64,000 nucleotides of DNA from Acidobacteriota bacterium (lineage in GTDB: Bacteria; Acidobacteriota; Vicinamibacteria; Vicinamibacterales; CAVVIG01), in assembly GCA_003222395.1 (NCBI GenBank), contig QHWB01000033.1, positions 160,394 to 224,393 on the forward strand, written 5' to 3'. The notes under the pieces are model-generated. The model saw nothing but the letters and a program-made list of their open reading frames with translations. It was not told the DNA's origin and did not search any database. Shown here in pieces: positions 8,768 to 16,957 of the stretch; positions within the stretch are counted from its first letter, which is position 1, and the number at the start of each line of letters is the position of its first letter. Position numbers and translations under genes: made by a program.

Positions 8768-10795
8768 TTACAAAAAGTTGGATTGTCGGTAGGGTTGACG
8801 GCGCTGATAGAGGATCAGGCGCTGCCGGAGTTCGGCGGCGGCCGCGTCGAGGCCGCCGGCGGTTGCCAAATTGATACCGCTCTCGACGATCGCGACAGCG
8901 TCGTCAAAGCGACCTGCTGAGGCATATGCAGCGGCGAGTGCGTCGAGCACCGAGAGATCGCGTCTGCCCGTCGCCGCCGCGGCGCGCTCCGCGAAGGTGA
9001 CGGCCTGCTCGGAATTGCGCAACGACGGATCGGCGACAGTCGCCCGAATCCACGCGATGCCGGCCAGCGCCTGCGCACTGTCGCCGCGCAGCGTGAGCGC
9101 CGCCTCGAAATGGTCGAGCGCTTCGCGCGCGCGTCCCTGCGCCGACAGGAGCTGCGCGAGGTTGATCTGCGCATCCACGTTGTCGGGCCTCAGCGCGACG
9201 GCGCGGCGGAAATGATCGAGCGCTTCGCCGGCGCGGCCGGCGAGCTGCAGCATCGCGCCCAGGTTGTTGTGCGCCTGCGCGTACTCGGGGTCGAGGCGCA
9301 GCGCCTGCTCGAACGCGCCGCGCGCCTCGTCGCGGCGGCCGCGCATCGACAGCGCGAACCCGAGGTTGTAGTGCGTCGGCGCCGAATCGGCGTTGAGCGA
9401 CAGCGAGGCGCGATATTCCGCAATCGCGTCGTCGTACCGCGCGTCCTCGAGATACAGATTGCCGACCGCGTCGTGTCGCAGCGGATTGCCGGGATCCTCG
9501 CGCAGCAGCTTGACGTACGCCGCGAGATCCTCTGCGTGCGATTTCCGCCGGATGTCGTCGGCGAGCACGGCGGCGTCGCCCGCCGATCGTGCGACGATCT
9601 GAATCCAGAGGTCGCCCATCTCGTCGCTCGTGTTCTGTCCCCAGACGACGCGCGCCGGCGGATGGTGCGGATTGCGCGCGTTGCCATCGCTGTTGTCGTA
9701 CGTGTAGCGCATGGCGATCGCCGTGCCCTTTGGCAGCGCGACCGGATTCTTGTAGCGGTAGACGTCCTGCCAGCGGAAATCCCAGTCGTCGATCGCGATC
9801 AGCCACCGCGTCGTGCCGTCGGGCAGCGTCGCCCCGGCTTCCATGCGCCGCGCGAGGTTGTGCGCGTGAGGCTGTACCGCGAGCACGTCGGCGTCGACCG
9901 GCAGCACGTAGCGATCGGCGACGACGTAGTCGCGGGCGCCCGGCGGGATGTCGATCGTCTCGCTGCCCAGCCGCAGGCCGAGCGGTGTGCGCGAGGGCGC
10001 CTCGTCGGTGAAGTAGAAGCCAACGCTGACCTGCAGCGTCTCCGGCTTTCCGGTCGGCTGCATGTGGAGCTGCACGACCAGATCGCTGCCCGGCTCGAGG
10101 CGCCATGCGGTACCGGGAGGCACGGGGTGCGCCGCCTGACCCGGCGTCCAGCCAAGGAGCTGTCCCTCGGGATAGCGCGCATCGGGAACCATGCCGCCGA
10201 CGTAGCCGGGTTCCGGATCTTTGAGATCGAGTTGTCGCGACGAACGCGTGCGATCGACGCCGATGTTCGCGTGATGGACCACGCGCGCGGTACCCGGCCG
10301 GAACTCGAGCGCGCGCACGAACCGCGCGCGCGGCAGCGCGATCGGCAGCACGAACGTGCGGAACACGTCGGTTCCGCCGGCCGCGACGGTGTAGGCCTCG
10401 GGCATCCGCACGACGAGATCGGGCGTACCGAGCTGCCACGCCTCCGCTGCCGGCTGCGCCGGCATCGGCGGCAGATCTTTGCTGTCGCCTTCGATCGCGC
10501 CGTCGGCGATCCAGCGCTGGATCTGCTCGAGCTCGGAGTCGGTCAGCCGGCGTTCCGATTCGAAGTCGCCTTTGCCCGGCTCCGGCTTCCACGGCGGCAT
10601 GATGCGGCGCGCGGTGACGATCTTGATTTGCGTCGCGCGGCGCTTCACGTCCTCGTACGTCGCGAGGCTGAACGGACCGATCGCGCCGGGACGATGGCAG
10701 GTCGTACAGCGACGCCACACGATCGGTGCGATATCGTTGAAACTCACCCGCGCCTCGACCGTCAGCGCCGCCGCGGCGATCAGCGCGATCATCAT
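8768..10795 (-). CDS. Cytochrome c - PHM-like copper domain - TPR fusion protein (copy 2)
   Basis: 675 residues, with a short hydrophobic leader (MMIALIAAAALT) before the heme site CTTCH (30-34). The PHM-like copper ligands are conserved relative to copy 1: H174-H175, H244 (LHMQP), H310/H312 (PHAH) and M362. The C-terminal 230 residues hold at least four TPRs (THYNLGFALSMRG, AHNNLGAMLQLAG, DAQINLAQLLSAQG). Conservation of all six candidate ligands in both paralogues argues for real copper chemistry. Export and periplasmic electron transfer are inferred. The gene is upstream of and co-directional with TonB receptor 1, which has its own promoter. It is divergent from the glycosyltransferase with only 19 bases between starts. 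TATGCT ends 8 bases before the ATG and no Shine-Dalgarno site is seen, so it may be leaderless. Confidence 0.8.
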   Translation of the reverse strand: MMIALIAAAALTVEARVSFNDIAPIVWRRCTTCHRPGAIGPFSLATYEDVKRRATQIKIVTARRIMPPWKPEPGKGDFESERRLTDSELEQIQRWIADGAIEGDSKDLPPMPAQPAAEAWQLGTPDLVVRMPEAYTVAAGGTDVFRTFVLPIALPRARFVRALEFRPGTARVVHHANIGVDRTRSSRQLDLKDPEPGYVGGMVPDARYPEGQLLGWTPGQAAHPVPPGTAWRLEPGSDLVVQLHMQPTGKPETLQVSVGFYFTDEAPSRTPLGLRLGSETIDIPPGARDYVVADRYVLPVDADVLAVQPHAHNLARRMEAGATLPDGTTRWLIAIDDWDFRWQDVYRYKNPVALPKGTAIAMRYTYDNSDGNARNPHHPPARVVWGQNTSDEMGDLWIQIVARSAGDAAVLADDIRRKSHAEDLAAYVKLLREDPGNPLRHDAVGNLYLEDARYDDAIAEYRASLSLNADSAPTHYNLGFALSMRGRRDEARGAFEQALRLDPEYAQAHNNLGAMLQLAGRAGEALDHFRRAVALRPDNVDAQINLAQLLSAQGRAREALDHFEAALTLRGDSAQALAGIAWIRATVADPSLRNSEQAVTFAERAAAATGRRDLSVLDALAAAYASAGRFDDAVAIVESGINLATAGGLDAAAAELRQRLILYQRRQPYRQSNFL

Positions 10796-10802
10796 CCTGG
10801 GC

Positions 10803-10809
10803 TAGCATA
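10803..10809. promoter_or_regulatory. Overlapping divergent -10 hexamers
   Basis: On the minus strand TATGCT (10809-10804) precedes the cytochrome ATG by 8 bases. On the plus strand TAGCAT (10803-10808) precedes a TTG by 6 bases. The two overlap within GCTAGC-type dyad symmetry, and no -35 is evident for either. Confidence 0.45.
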
Positions 10810-10836
10810 CCCCGTTGGCGAAACACCACGATCCGT

Positions 10837-10904
10837 TGGAACGCGGAGATCGCAAAGTTCACGGAGAACATTCGATCTCTGCAGCCTCTGCGGACTCTGC
10901 GTTG
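10837..10904. repeat. Imperfect inverted word repeat (AACGCGGAG / CTCTGCGTT)
   Basis: The left arm AACGCGGAGATCGCAAAG and right arm CTCTGCGGACTCTGCGTT are related as reverse complements at about 14 of 18 positions. The repeat fills the space before the first membrane helix of the glycosyltransferase. Translation from TTG 10815 would turn it into an odd 29-residue leader. Confidence 0.7.
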
Positions 10905-13061
10905 AGTATCGGCGCAGGCGCGGCGATCTTTCTCGTCGCGCTGACGATTCGCCTGATCCACGTCTGGCAGATCCGCCGCGCGCCGTTCTTCACGATCCTC
11001 ATGGGCGACGCGCACGGCTACGACGTGTGGGCGCGGGAAATCGCGAAGGGCGACTGGATCGGCCACGACGTGTTCTATCAGGCGCCGTTGTATCCGTACT
11101 TCCTCGGCGTCATCTACTCGACGCTCGGACCGAACCTCGTCGCCGTCCGCGTCTGCCAGGCCGTCATCGGATCGTGCTCCTGCGTGCTGCTCGCATCGGC
11201 CGCGTGCCGTTTCTTCCCGGCGCGCGCCGGCATCGTTGCCGGCCTGATGCTCGCGGTGTACGCGCCGGCGATCTTCTTCGATGGGCTGTTGCAGAAGTCG
11301 GTCCTGGACGTGTTCTTCGTATGTCTTGCGCTGTGGTTGATTGCACGGATCACGGGGCGGACACATGGGTCCGCCCCCGCCCGTCCATGGTTGTCGCTGG
11401 GTCTCGCGCTCGGGGGTCTGAGCCTCACCCGCGAGAACGCGCTCGTCTTCGTCGTCGTCATCGTCGCGTGGATTCTCGTCACGGTCCGCGATCGCGTGAA
11501 GGCGGCGGGCGCGTTCGCGCTGGGCCTCGCCATCGTGCTCGTACCGGTGGCCGCGCGCAACAGCGTCATCGGCGGCGGCTTCTACGTCACGACGTCGCAG
11601 TTCGGTCCCAACTTCTTCATCGGCAATCATCCGGGCGCGGACGGCACCTATCAGTCGCTGCGCTACGGGCGCGGCGCGCCGGAGTACGAGCGGCAGGACG
11701 CCACCGACCTCGCCGAACACGCGCTTCATCGCAGGCTGGCGCCGGCGGAGGTGTCGGAGTACTGGACCGATCGCGCGCTCCACTTCATCACGTCGCAGCC
11801 GGGCGCGTGGGCGAAGCTGATGGCGCGAAAGGTCGCGCTGATCTGGAACGCGACGGAGATGGTCGACACGGAAGATCAGTCGACGCATGCCGACTGGTCG
11901 TGGCCGCTGCGGATCGCGAGCCCGATCGGCCACTTCGGCGTGCTCGTGCCGCTGGCGACGTTCGGCGTCGTCGTCACGTGGCGCGACCGCCGCCGCCTCG
12001 CCGTCCTGTACGCGCTCATCGTCGCCTATGCCGCAAGCGTCGTCCTGTTCTACGTCTTCGCGCGCTACCGTTATCCGCTCGTGCCGCTGCTCATCCCGTT
12101 CGCCGCGGCCGGCGGAATCGGGATTTGGGATTTGGGATTCGGGATTCGAATAACTGGGATTCGGGATTCGGGATTCGGGATTCGAGGGCCAAATCCCAAC
12201 CGAATCCCAAATCCCACATCCCAAATCCCGATCGTGATAGTCGTCGCAGTCTTCACCAATTGGCCGATCGAATCACAGGCCGCGATGCGCGCCGTCACAG
12301 AGACGAATCTCGGCGTCGCGCTGCAGACCGATCGAAAGCTCGACGAAGCGATCGCTCACTATCGCCGCGCCATCGCGGCGCGTCCGGATTATGCGCCCGC
12401 TTACAGCAACCTCGCGACCGCGCTGCGCGATGCGAAGCGCCTCGACGAGGCGGTCGCCACGTATCAGCAGGCGCTGAAGCTGCAGCCCGACTTCGCCGCC
12501 GCGCATTACAACTTCGCGAACCTGCTGCTCGACGAAGGAGACGCAGCGGCAGCCGCGGATCATTTTCAGCGCGCGCTTCGTACCGAACCGGCGTCCGCCG
12601 AAGTCCACAACAACCTCGGGATCGCGCTCGCCGGCCTCGGCCGCGTCGACGATGCGATTGCGGAGTTCCGCCAGGCGATCGAACTGGATCCGAAATCGGC
12701 GAAGGCGTACCGGAATCTCGGCGATGCGCTGTCGGCGGCGGGACATCAGGCCGAGGCGCTCGACGCGCTCCACCAGGCGGCCGACCTCGATCCGAACGAC
12801 GCGGCGAACCGGTACGATCTGGCGAGCGCGCTCCTCGACGCTGGAAAGCTCGACGAGGCGGTCGTCGAGTTCCGCGCGACGCTGAAGCTGGCGCCTGACT
12901 TCGTCGAAGCGCACAACAACCTCGGCATCGCGGTCGGATCGCAGGGGAAGCTCGATGAAGCCATCGGAGAGTTTCAGCAGGCGCTGAAGCTCGATCCGGA
13001 CTTCGCCGATGCGAAGAAGAATCTGTCGACGGCGCTGGCAGCAAAGCGACAGATCAAGTAA
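10902..13061 (+). CDS. ArnT/PMT-like membrane glycosyltransferase fused to TPRs
   Basis: 719 residues from TTG 10902 (an upstream TTG at 10815 would add 29 repeat-encoded residues). The N-terminal 400 residues carry about ten membrane helices and the GT39-type features of polyprenyl-phosphate-sugar dependent transferases: the early acidic loop GDAHGYDVWAREI, YQAPLYPYFLGVIYS and RENALVF. These enzymes transfer a sugar from a lipid carrier on the outer face of the membrane. The C-terminal 250 residues are seven or so TPRs (PAYSNLATALRDAKR, AHYNFANLLLDEG, VHNNLGIALAGLG). Between them is a 40-residue low-complexity stretch encoded by an in-frame inverted GGGATTC repeat (12114-12232). TPRs may recruit protein acceptors. 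It is convergent with TonB receptor 2. Confidence 0.75.
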   Translation: MSIGAGAAIFLVALTIRLIHVWQIRRAPFFTILMGDAHGYDVWAREIAKGDWIGHDVFYQAPLYPYFLGVIYSTLGPNLVAVRVCQAVIGSCSCVLLASAACRFFPARAGIVAGLMLAVYAPAIFFDGLLQKSVLDVFFVCLALWLIARITGRTHGSAPARPWLSLGLALGGLSLTRENALVFVVVIVAWILVTVRDRVKAAGAFALGLAIVLVPVAARNSVIGGGFYVTTSQFGPNFFIGNHPGADGTYQSLRYGRGAPEYERQDATDLAEHALHRRLAPAEVSEYWTDRALHFITSQPGAWAKLMARKVALIWNATEMVDTEDQSTHADWSWPLRIASPIGHFGVLVPLATFGVVVTWRDRRRLAVLYALIVAYAASVVLFYVFARYRYPLVPLLIPFAAAGGIGIWDLGFGIRITGIRDSGFGIRGPNPNRIPNPTSQIPIVIVVAVFTNWPIESQAAMRAVTETNLGVALQTDRKLDEAIAHYRRAIAARPDYAPAYSNLATALRDAKRLDEAVATYQQALKLQPDFAAAHYNFANLLLDEGDAAAAADHFQRALRTEPASAEVHNNLGIALAGLGRVDDAIAEFRQAIELDPKSAKAYRNLGDALSAAGHQAEALDALHQAADLDPNDAANRYDLASALLDAGKLDEAVVEFRATLKLAPDFVEAHNNLGIAVGSQGKLDEAIGEFQQALKLDPDFADAKKNLSTALAAKRQIK
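12114..12232. repeat. Inverted GGGATTC/GAATCCC repeat inserted in frame
   Basis: About ten GGGATTC or GGGATTT words form a left arm, followed by about five AATCCCA words as the right arm. The RNA would fold into a long hairpin. It lies inside the glycosyltransferase gene and preserves the frame, encoding GIWDLGFGIR ... RIPNPTSQIP between the last membrane helix region and the TPRs. Confidence 0.9.
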
Positions 13062-13073
13062 TCCGCAGCCCCG

Positions 13074-13103
13074 CCCCCAGCAACCAGCCCCCAGCAACCA
13101 ATA
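13074..13103. repeat. CCAGCAACCA word repeat
   Basis: Two copies of CCCCAGCAACCA-like words lie in the convergent gap. The same word is seen at 5548-5567. Confidence 0.5.
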
Positions 13104-13111
13104 AAGGGCTG

Positions 13112-13143
13112 TTCAGTCGTCAGCCGTGAGGCTGACGACTGAA
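13112..13143. terminator. Perfect 14-bp hairpin between convergent genes
   Basis: TTCAGTCGTCAGCC, loop GTGA, then its exact reverse complement. It sits between the stop of the glycosyltransferase (13061) and that of TonB receptor 2 (13152), so it could end transcription from both sides. T-runs are short, so termination is inferred from position and stability. Confidence 0.65.
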
Positions 13144-13151
13144 TACCAGGT

Positions 13152-16100
13152 TCAGAATCGGAGTTGCGCCGCAAAGCGGATGATGCGGCCCTGGAGGATA
13201 CTGGACGGCTGCATGTAGGACGGTGTCAGGAAATTCAACGAGCGCACGCTCAGCACGTCGCTGCGGTTGAGCGCGTTGAAGACGTCGACCTGTCCCTGCA
13301 TGCGCGTCCGGCCTACCTGGAACCACTTGCCGAGGCTCAGATCGAGCTGGTTGACTCGTTCGGCGTATTCGGTGCCTGGGGCAACCAACGGCACGGCGAG
13401 CTGCGCCGCAGTCATGTTCGGAAAGACCAGGGCGCCCGGCGTGCACGGCCCCTTGCAATCGGCGGCGTATCTGGTCGTTCGCGTGATCAGCCAGACGGTG
13501 CCCGCTCCGGCAGGAGCACTGACGCTCGGGAGATTGGTTGCCGAGGGAATGACGTATGCGGGACTGAATCCCGGCGCGGTCAGCAGGTAGCCGGGGATGC
13601 TCTGGAACGAGCCGCTGATTTGAATACCGTACGGCAGCGGATAGCTGCCCGACAGCTTGAGCTGGGTGCGGTACGGGACGCCGCTGTTGCGCGCGTCGCA
13701 GTAGAGCAGGTTGTTCGGATTCGAATCCTCGTTGCACAGCGTCCAGAGCATGCGTTCCGAGGTCATCCCGCCGAACAGCATGGCGCCGCGCGGCAGCCGC
13801 GCATTGAACGACGCTTCGTAGCCGTTGTACCACTCCTTCTGAGTGTCATCGGTGAAGATGACGTTCTTGATGCGCGTGAGCGCAGCCGGGCTGACGTTGT
13901 ACATCGGGATGATGCTGCCATCGAGCGGGCTCACGATGTCGACGCGGGTGTAGTCGCTGAAGCTCTGAAGCGTGTTCGTTTGACGCGGCAGATTGTGAAA
14001 CGTTCGACGGAACCAGCCGGCGTTGACCTGGACACCCGGCAGCAATTCGTGCTGCACCCCTACCGTGCTTTCGAAGTTGTAGACGCGCTTGATGTCCGGG
14101 TTGGGGAACGTCTGCGCGCTGATGCCGAACCCCTGACGCAACTGAGCGAGATTGATCTCGCATCCCGACGTCAGGTAGATGCATCCGAGCTCTCCCTGCG
14201 CGACGTCGTCGTTGTTGAGATCGGTCCAGGAGACAACCGGCTGTTCGAGCACGAGCGGGTTGAACTGGTCGGCGAAATTGATCGTCTGCGCCTGCTCGTA
14301 CCTGTTGATGCCTGCTTTGAGCGCCGTCTTCGCGTTGCCGAACACATCGTAGACGATGCCGAAGCGTGGCGCGAGATCGCTCCACACAGGCATCGGAATT
14401 CTGTCGAAGCTCCGAGCCGGCGCGAACCGTCCCGCTCCAGCCGACGATGCGGACACTTCGGAATTGAAGTACTCCCAGCGCGCGCCGACGTTGACCGTCA
14501 GACGTCTCAGCGTCCATGCGTCTTGTGCGTAGACGCCGAGATCCGCGTTGAGGCGATCGGTCCAATCGAGCGGCGTGTTCAGGATCTCCACGGAATCCGG
14601 TACGCCGTTCCTGTACCGCTGAACGAGGTCGGCGTTCGCGACGCGAGTCCGCCGATACGGCCCCCAGTTCCACTGCGCGCCCGTCTTGACGTTATGCGAG
14701 CCGGTCACGTACGAAACCGACCCCTGCAGGTAATACCGATCGGGATACTGCCCCTGTTCGGCTGCGAGCGAGGAATAACGCGTCCCGAGCGCGAGATCGC
14801 GGCGGCTGCCGCCCGCGTACCAGGCAGGCGTTCCCCGCTGTTGCATGATCCCTGGCTGGTTCGCGATGTAGTACCGCTCGATGTTGAAGGAGTAGCCGCC
14901 TTCGGCCAGCAGCTTGTTGGTGAGCGTCGACGTCCATTTCACCGATCCCGTGCTGTAGTCCGGCGACGTCCAGATCTGGGATGCCGACGCCGGATCGTCG
15001 CCCGCGTTCATCCCGTGGCCGCGATCCTTGCCCACCCTGTCGTAATACACGCCCAGCTTGTTTCGTGGAGATACCTGCCACGTGAGGCGGAGCAGCGCGC
15101 TCTTGATGTGCTGGTCGTCGATCCCCTGCTCGCACTGAATCGTGCCCGCCTTGCACTGAGGATAGGTTCTGGCATAGTTCGAACCGGCAGGCGTGTAGAA
15201 CGTGTCCGCAATCGGCGCATCGACGCCCCAGCGCCGCGCCGACGTGAAGAACCAGAGCACGTCCTTCCTGATCGGTCCTCCGAACGACGCGTTGGCATCA
15301 TAGATCTTCGAAATCCGATCGGGCGCGCTCAGCCCACGGTCGCGAAGTGATTGCGTCAGGTTGTTGCTCTGCCACGCGCCGTCGCTCCACGCGCCGAAGA
15401 ACGCGCCGCTGAAGCGGTTGCCGCCTTCCTTCGGGATCATGTTCAAGCGCACGCCGCCGCCGGACACGTCGGTGGCGGCACCGGCCGTCTGGTAGCTCAT
15501 CTCCTGGCTCATCATGTTGTTGAAGTAGTTCTGCACGGCGCCGTCGCCATCCAGACCGTTCACCATCATGCCGTCGATCTGCGTCACGACCTGCGACGAG
15601 CTCAAACCGTGCACCGACATGTAGGTCTGCTGCATCGCGCGTGAGCCGCCGACGTCGGGAACGTTGAGCGTCACGCCGACGACGAGCTGTCCGACGCTCT
15701 GAATCGTGCGTCCCGTCGGGATGGAGTCGAGCACGTCGCGCGAGAGCACGGTCGTCCGGGCGGTGCTCTGAACGTCGACGACGGGTGATTGACCCGTGAC
15801 GGTGACCGATTCCTCGAGCGCGCCCACCTTCAACTCGGCGTTGATCGTCGCGGTGAAGTTCGCCGGCAGCTCGATTCCGGCGCGCTTGAACAGGCTGAAG
15901 CCCTCCAGCGTGAACGACAGGCTGTAGACGCCCGGCCGCAGGTCGACGATCGTGTACTGCCCCTGGCCGTTGGTGACGACCGATCGCGTCTTCTCGATAA
16001 GCGCGTCGCTCGACGCCTCGACGGTGACGCCCGGCAGCACCGCCCCGGACGCGTCGCGTACTACTCCTGCGATGGCGCTCTGCGCGCGCGCCGCCGCCGG

Positions 16101-16157
16101 CAGCGCGAGCAGACACCCAAGCGCCACGATGATCGTCGCGGTCCCGTGATTTCGCAT
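13152..16157 (-). CDS. TonB-dependent receptor-like protein with carboxypeptidase-regulatory-like domain (copy 2)
   Basis: 1001 residues. Signal peptide ends near RAQ (26), then the regulatory-like domain (AIAGVVRDASGAVLPGVTVE) and the plug (VVDVQSTARTTVLSRDVLDSIP; VHGLSSSQVVTQIDGMMV). The barrel closes with a terminal aromatic strand (IIRFAAQLRF). It is clearly paralogous to the receptor at 5572-8652, sharing LIPKEGGNRFSG-type barrel motifs and the sequence around the plug. It is presumed to act in the outer membrane on an unknown ligand. GGAGGACGGGC precedes the ATG. A TTGACT-17-TAGCTT promoter lies at 16227-16255. Its 3' end carries a strong hairpin shared with the convergent glycosyltransferase. 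Confidence 0.9.
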   Translation of the reverse strand: MRNHGTATIIVALGCLLALPAAARAQSAIAGVVRDASGAVLPGVTVEASSDALIEKTRSVVTNGQGQYTIVDLRPGVYSLSFTLEGFSLFKRAGIELPANFTATINAELKVGALEESVTVTGQSPVVDVQSTARTTVLSRDVLDSIPTGRTIQSVGQLVVGVTLNVPDVGGSRAMQQTYMSVHGLSSSQVVTQIDGMMVNGLDGDGAVQNYFNNMMSQEMSYQTAGAATDVSGGGVRLNMIPKEGGNRFSGAFFGAWSDGAWQSNNLTQSLRDRGLSAPDRISKIYDANASFGGPIRKDVLWFFTSARRWGVDAPIADTFYTPAGSNYARTYPQCKAGTIQCEQGIDDQHIKSALLRLTWQVSPRNKLGVYYDRVGKDRGHGMNAGDDPASASQIWTSPDYSTGSVKWTSTLTNKLLAEGGYSFNIERYYIANQPGIMQQRGTPAWYAGGSRRDLALGTRYSSLAAEQGQYPDRYYLQGSVSYVTGSHNVKTGAQWNWGPYRRTRVANADLVQRYRNGVPDSVEILNTPLDWTDRLNADLGVYAQDAWTLRRLTVNVGARWEYFNSEVSASSAGAGRFAPARSFDRIPMPVWSDLAPRFGIVYDVFGNAKTALKAGINRYEQAQTINFADQFNPLVLEQPVVSWTDLNNDDVAQGELGCIYLTSGCEINLAQLRQGFGISAQTFPNPDIKRVYNFESTVGVQHELLPGVQVNAGWFRRTFHNLPRQTNTLQSFSDYTRVDIVSPLDGSIIPMYNVSPAALTRIKNVIFTDDTQKEWYNGYEASFNARLPRGAMLFGGMTSERMLWTLCNEDSNPNNLLYCDARNSGVPYRTQLKLSGSYPLPYGIQISGSFQSIPGYLLTAPGFSPAYVIPSATNLPSVSAPAGAGTVWLITRTTRYAADCKGPCTPGALVFPNMTAAQLAVPLVAPGTEYAERVNQLDLSLGKWFQVGRTRMQGQVDVFNALNRSDVLSVRSLNFLTPSYMQPSSILQGRIIRFAAQLRF

Positions 16158-16226
16158 GCCCGTCCTCCAGCGATGGAAAAAAGTGCCGGCCGGGCGACTA
16201 TGAAAACCCTGGAAGTAGAAAGCAGG

Positions 16227-16255
16227 AAGCTACCGCCGTCGGCGGCGGAAGTCAA
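16227..16255 (-). promoter_or_regulatory. Sigma-70-type promoter of TonB receptor 2
   Basis: Minus strand TTGACT (16255-16250), a 17-base spacer and TAGCTT (16232-16227). The spacer contains the dyad CCGCCG-CCGACGGCGG. The leader to the ATG is about 70 bases. Confidence 0.7.
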
Positions 16256-16397
16256 TGCTTGAGCGCGACGCACGACGTTGTCGTCATCTTCTGCAGGTCT
16301 GGAATCGTGCTGCCGGATCTCGCCAAACGCCAGGAAGGCCAATACGAACCGATTCCGGGACCGCGGCGTCTTGCCTGATGACGAATGGCCAGAGCCG

Positions 16398-16957
16398 ATG
16401 CATGAGCTCGCCGACGAGCTGCCGCGCCGCCTCGTAGCCGTGGATTCAGAGCTGGAGTTGGAATTCGAACGGCGCGTGGTCGAATCGTCCACCCTGGCGT
16501 TCCGGATCGCGTACGGCGTGCTGCGGCGGCGGGAGGATGCGGAAGACGTGGCGCAGGACGCCTTCGCGAAAGCGTATCGGAGCTTTCGTCAGCTCCGCGA
16601 CCGCGATCGATTCCGCGCGTGGCTCGTGCGCATGACGTGGCGGCTCGCCCTCGATCGACAGCGGTCCGACCGTCGACGGGCGACGCGCGAGACGATCCAC
16701 GCCACGAAGGCGCCGACCATGACGACCACCGATCACGTCATCGAACACGAGCGGGCGCAGCGTCTGTGGGAGGCGATCGACGCCTGCCGGAAAAGCTGCG
16801 CGTCGTCGTCGTCCTCGCCGGAATTGAAGAACACGATCTGAACGAGGTCGCGCGTCTGCTCGATGTGCCGCTGGGTACTGTGAAGTCGCGCATGTTCACG
16901 GCACGAGCGCGGATGAGAGAGCAATTGCAATGCACGATGAACAGTCAGCAGCGATGA
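16398..16957 (+). pseudogene. ECF sigma-70 factor with a single-base frameshift
   Basis: Region 2 reads from ATG 16398: SSTLAFRIAYGVLRRREDAEDVAQDAFAKAYRSFRQLRDRDRFRAWLVRMTWRLALD. Region 4 continues in the next frame: LPEKLRVVVVLAGIEEHDLNEVARLLDVPLGTVKSRMFTARARMREQL. The break lies at 16783-16785, where GCCTGCCGG would restore WEAIDA-LPEKL if it had one more C. As written, the first frame runs into a low-quality Ser-rich tail and stops at 16841. It is either a recent one-base deletion in a C-run or a sequencing error. Both halves and spacing are otherwise normal for an ECF factor. The end overlaps the anti-sigma-like gene by 28 bases, which is typical of sigma/anti-sigma pairs. Confidence 0.8.

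Noticed and set aside
8904..12898. Very long open frames antisense to the cytochrome/PHM and glycosyltransferase genes, on both strands
   Set aside because: They are Arg/Ala-rich, lack domains, and mirror the GC-rich third-position pattern of the real genes.
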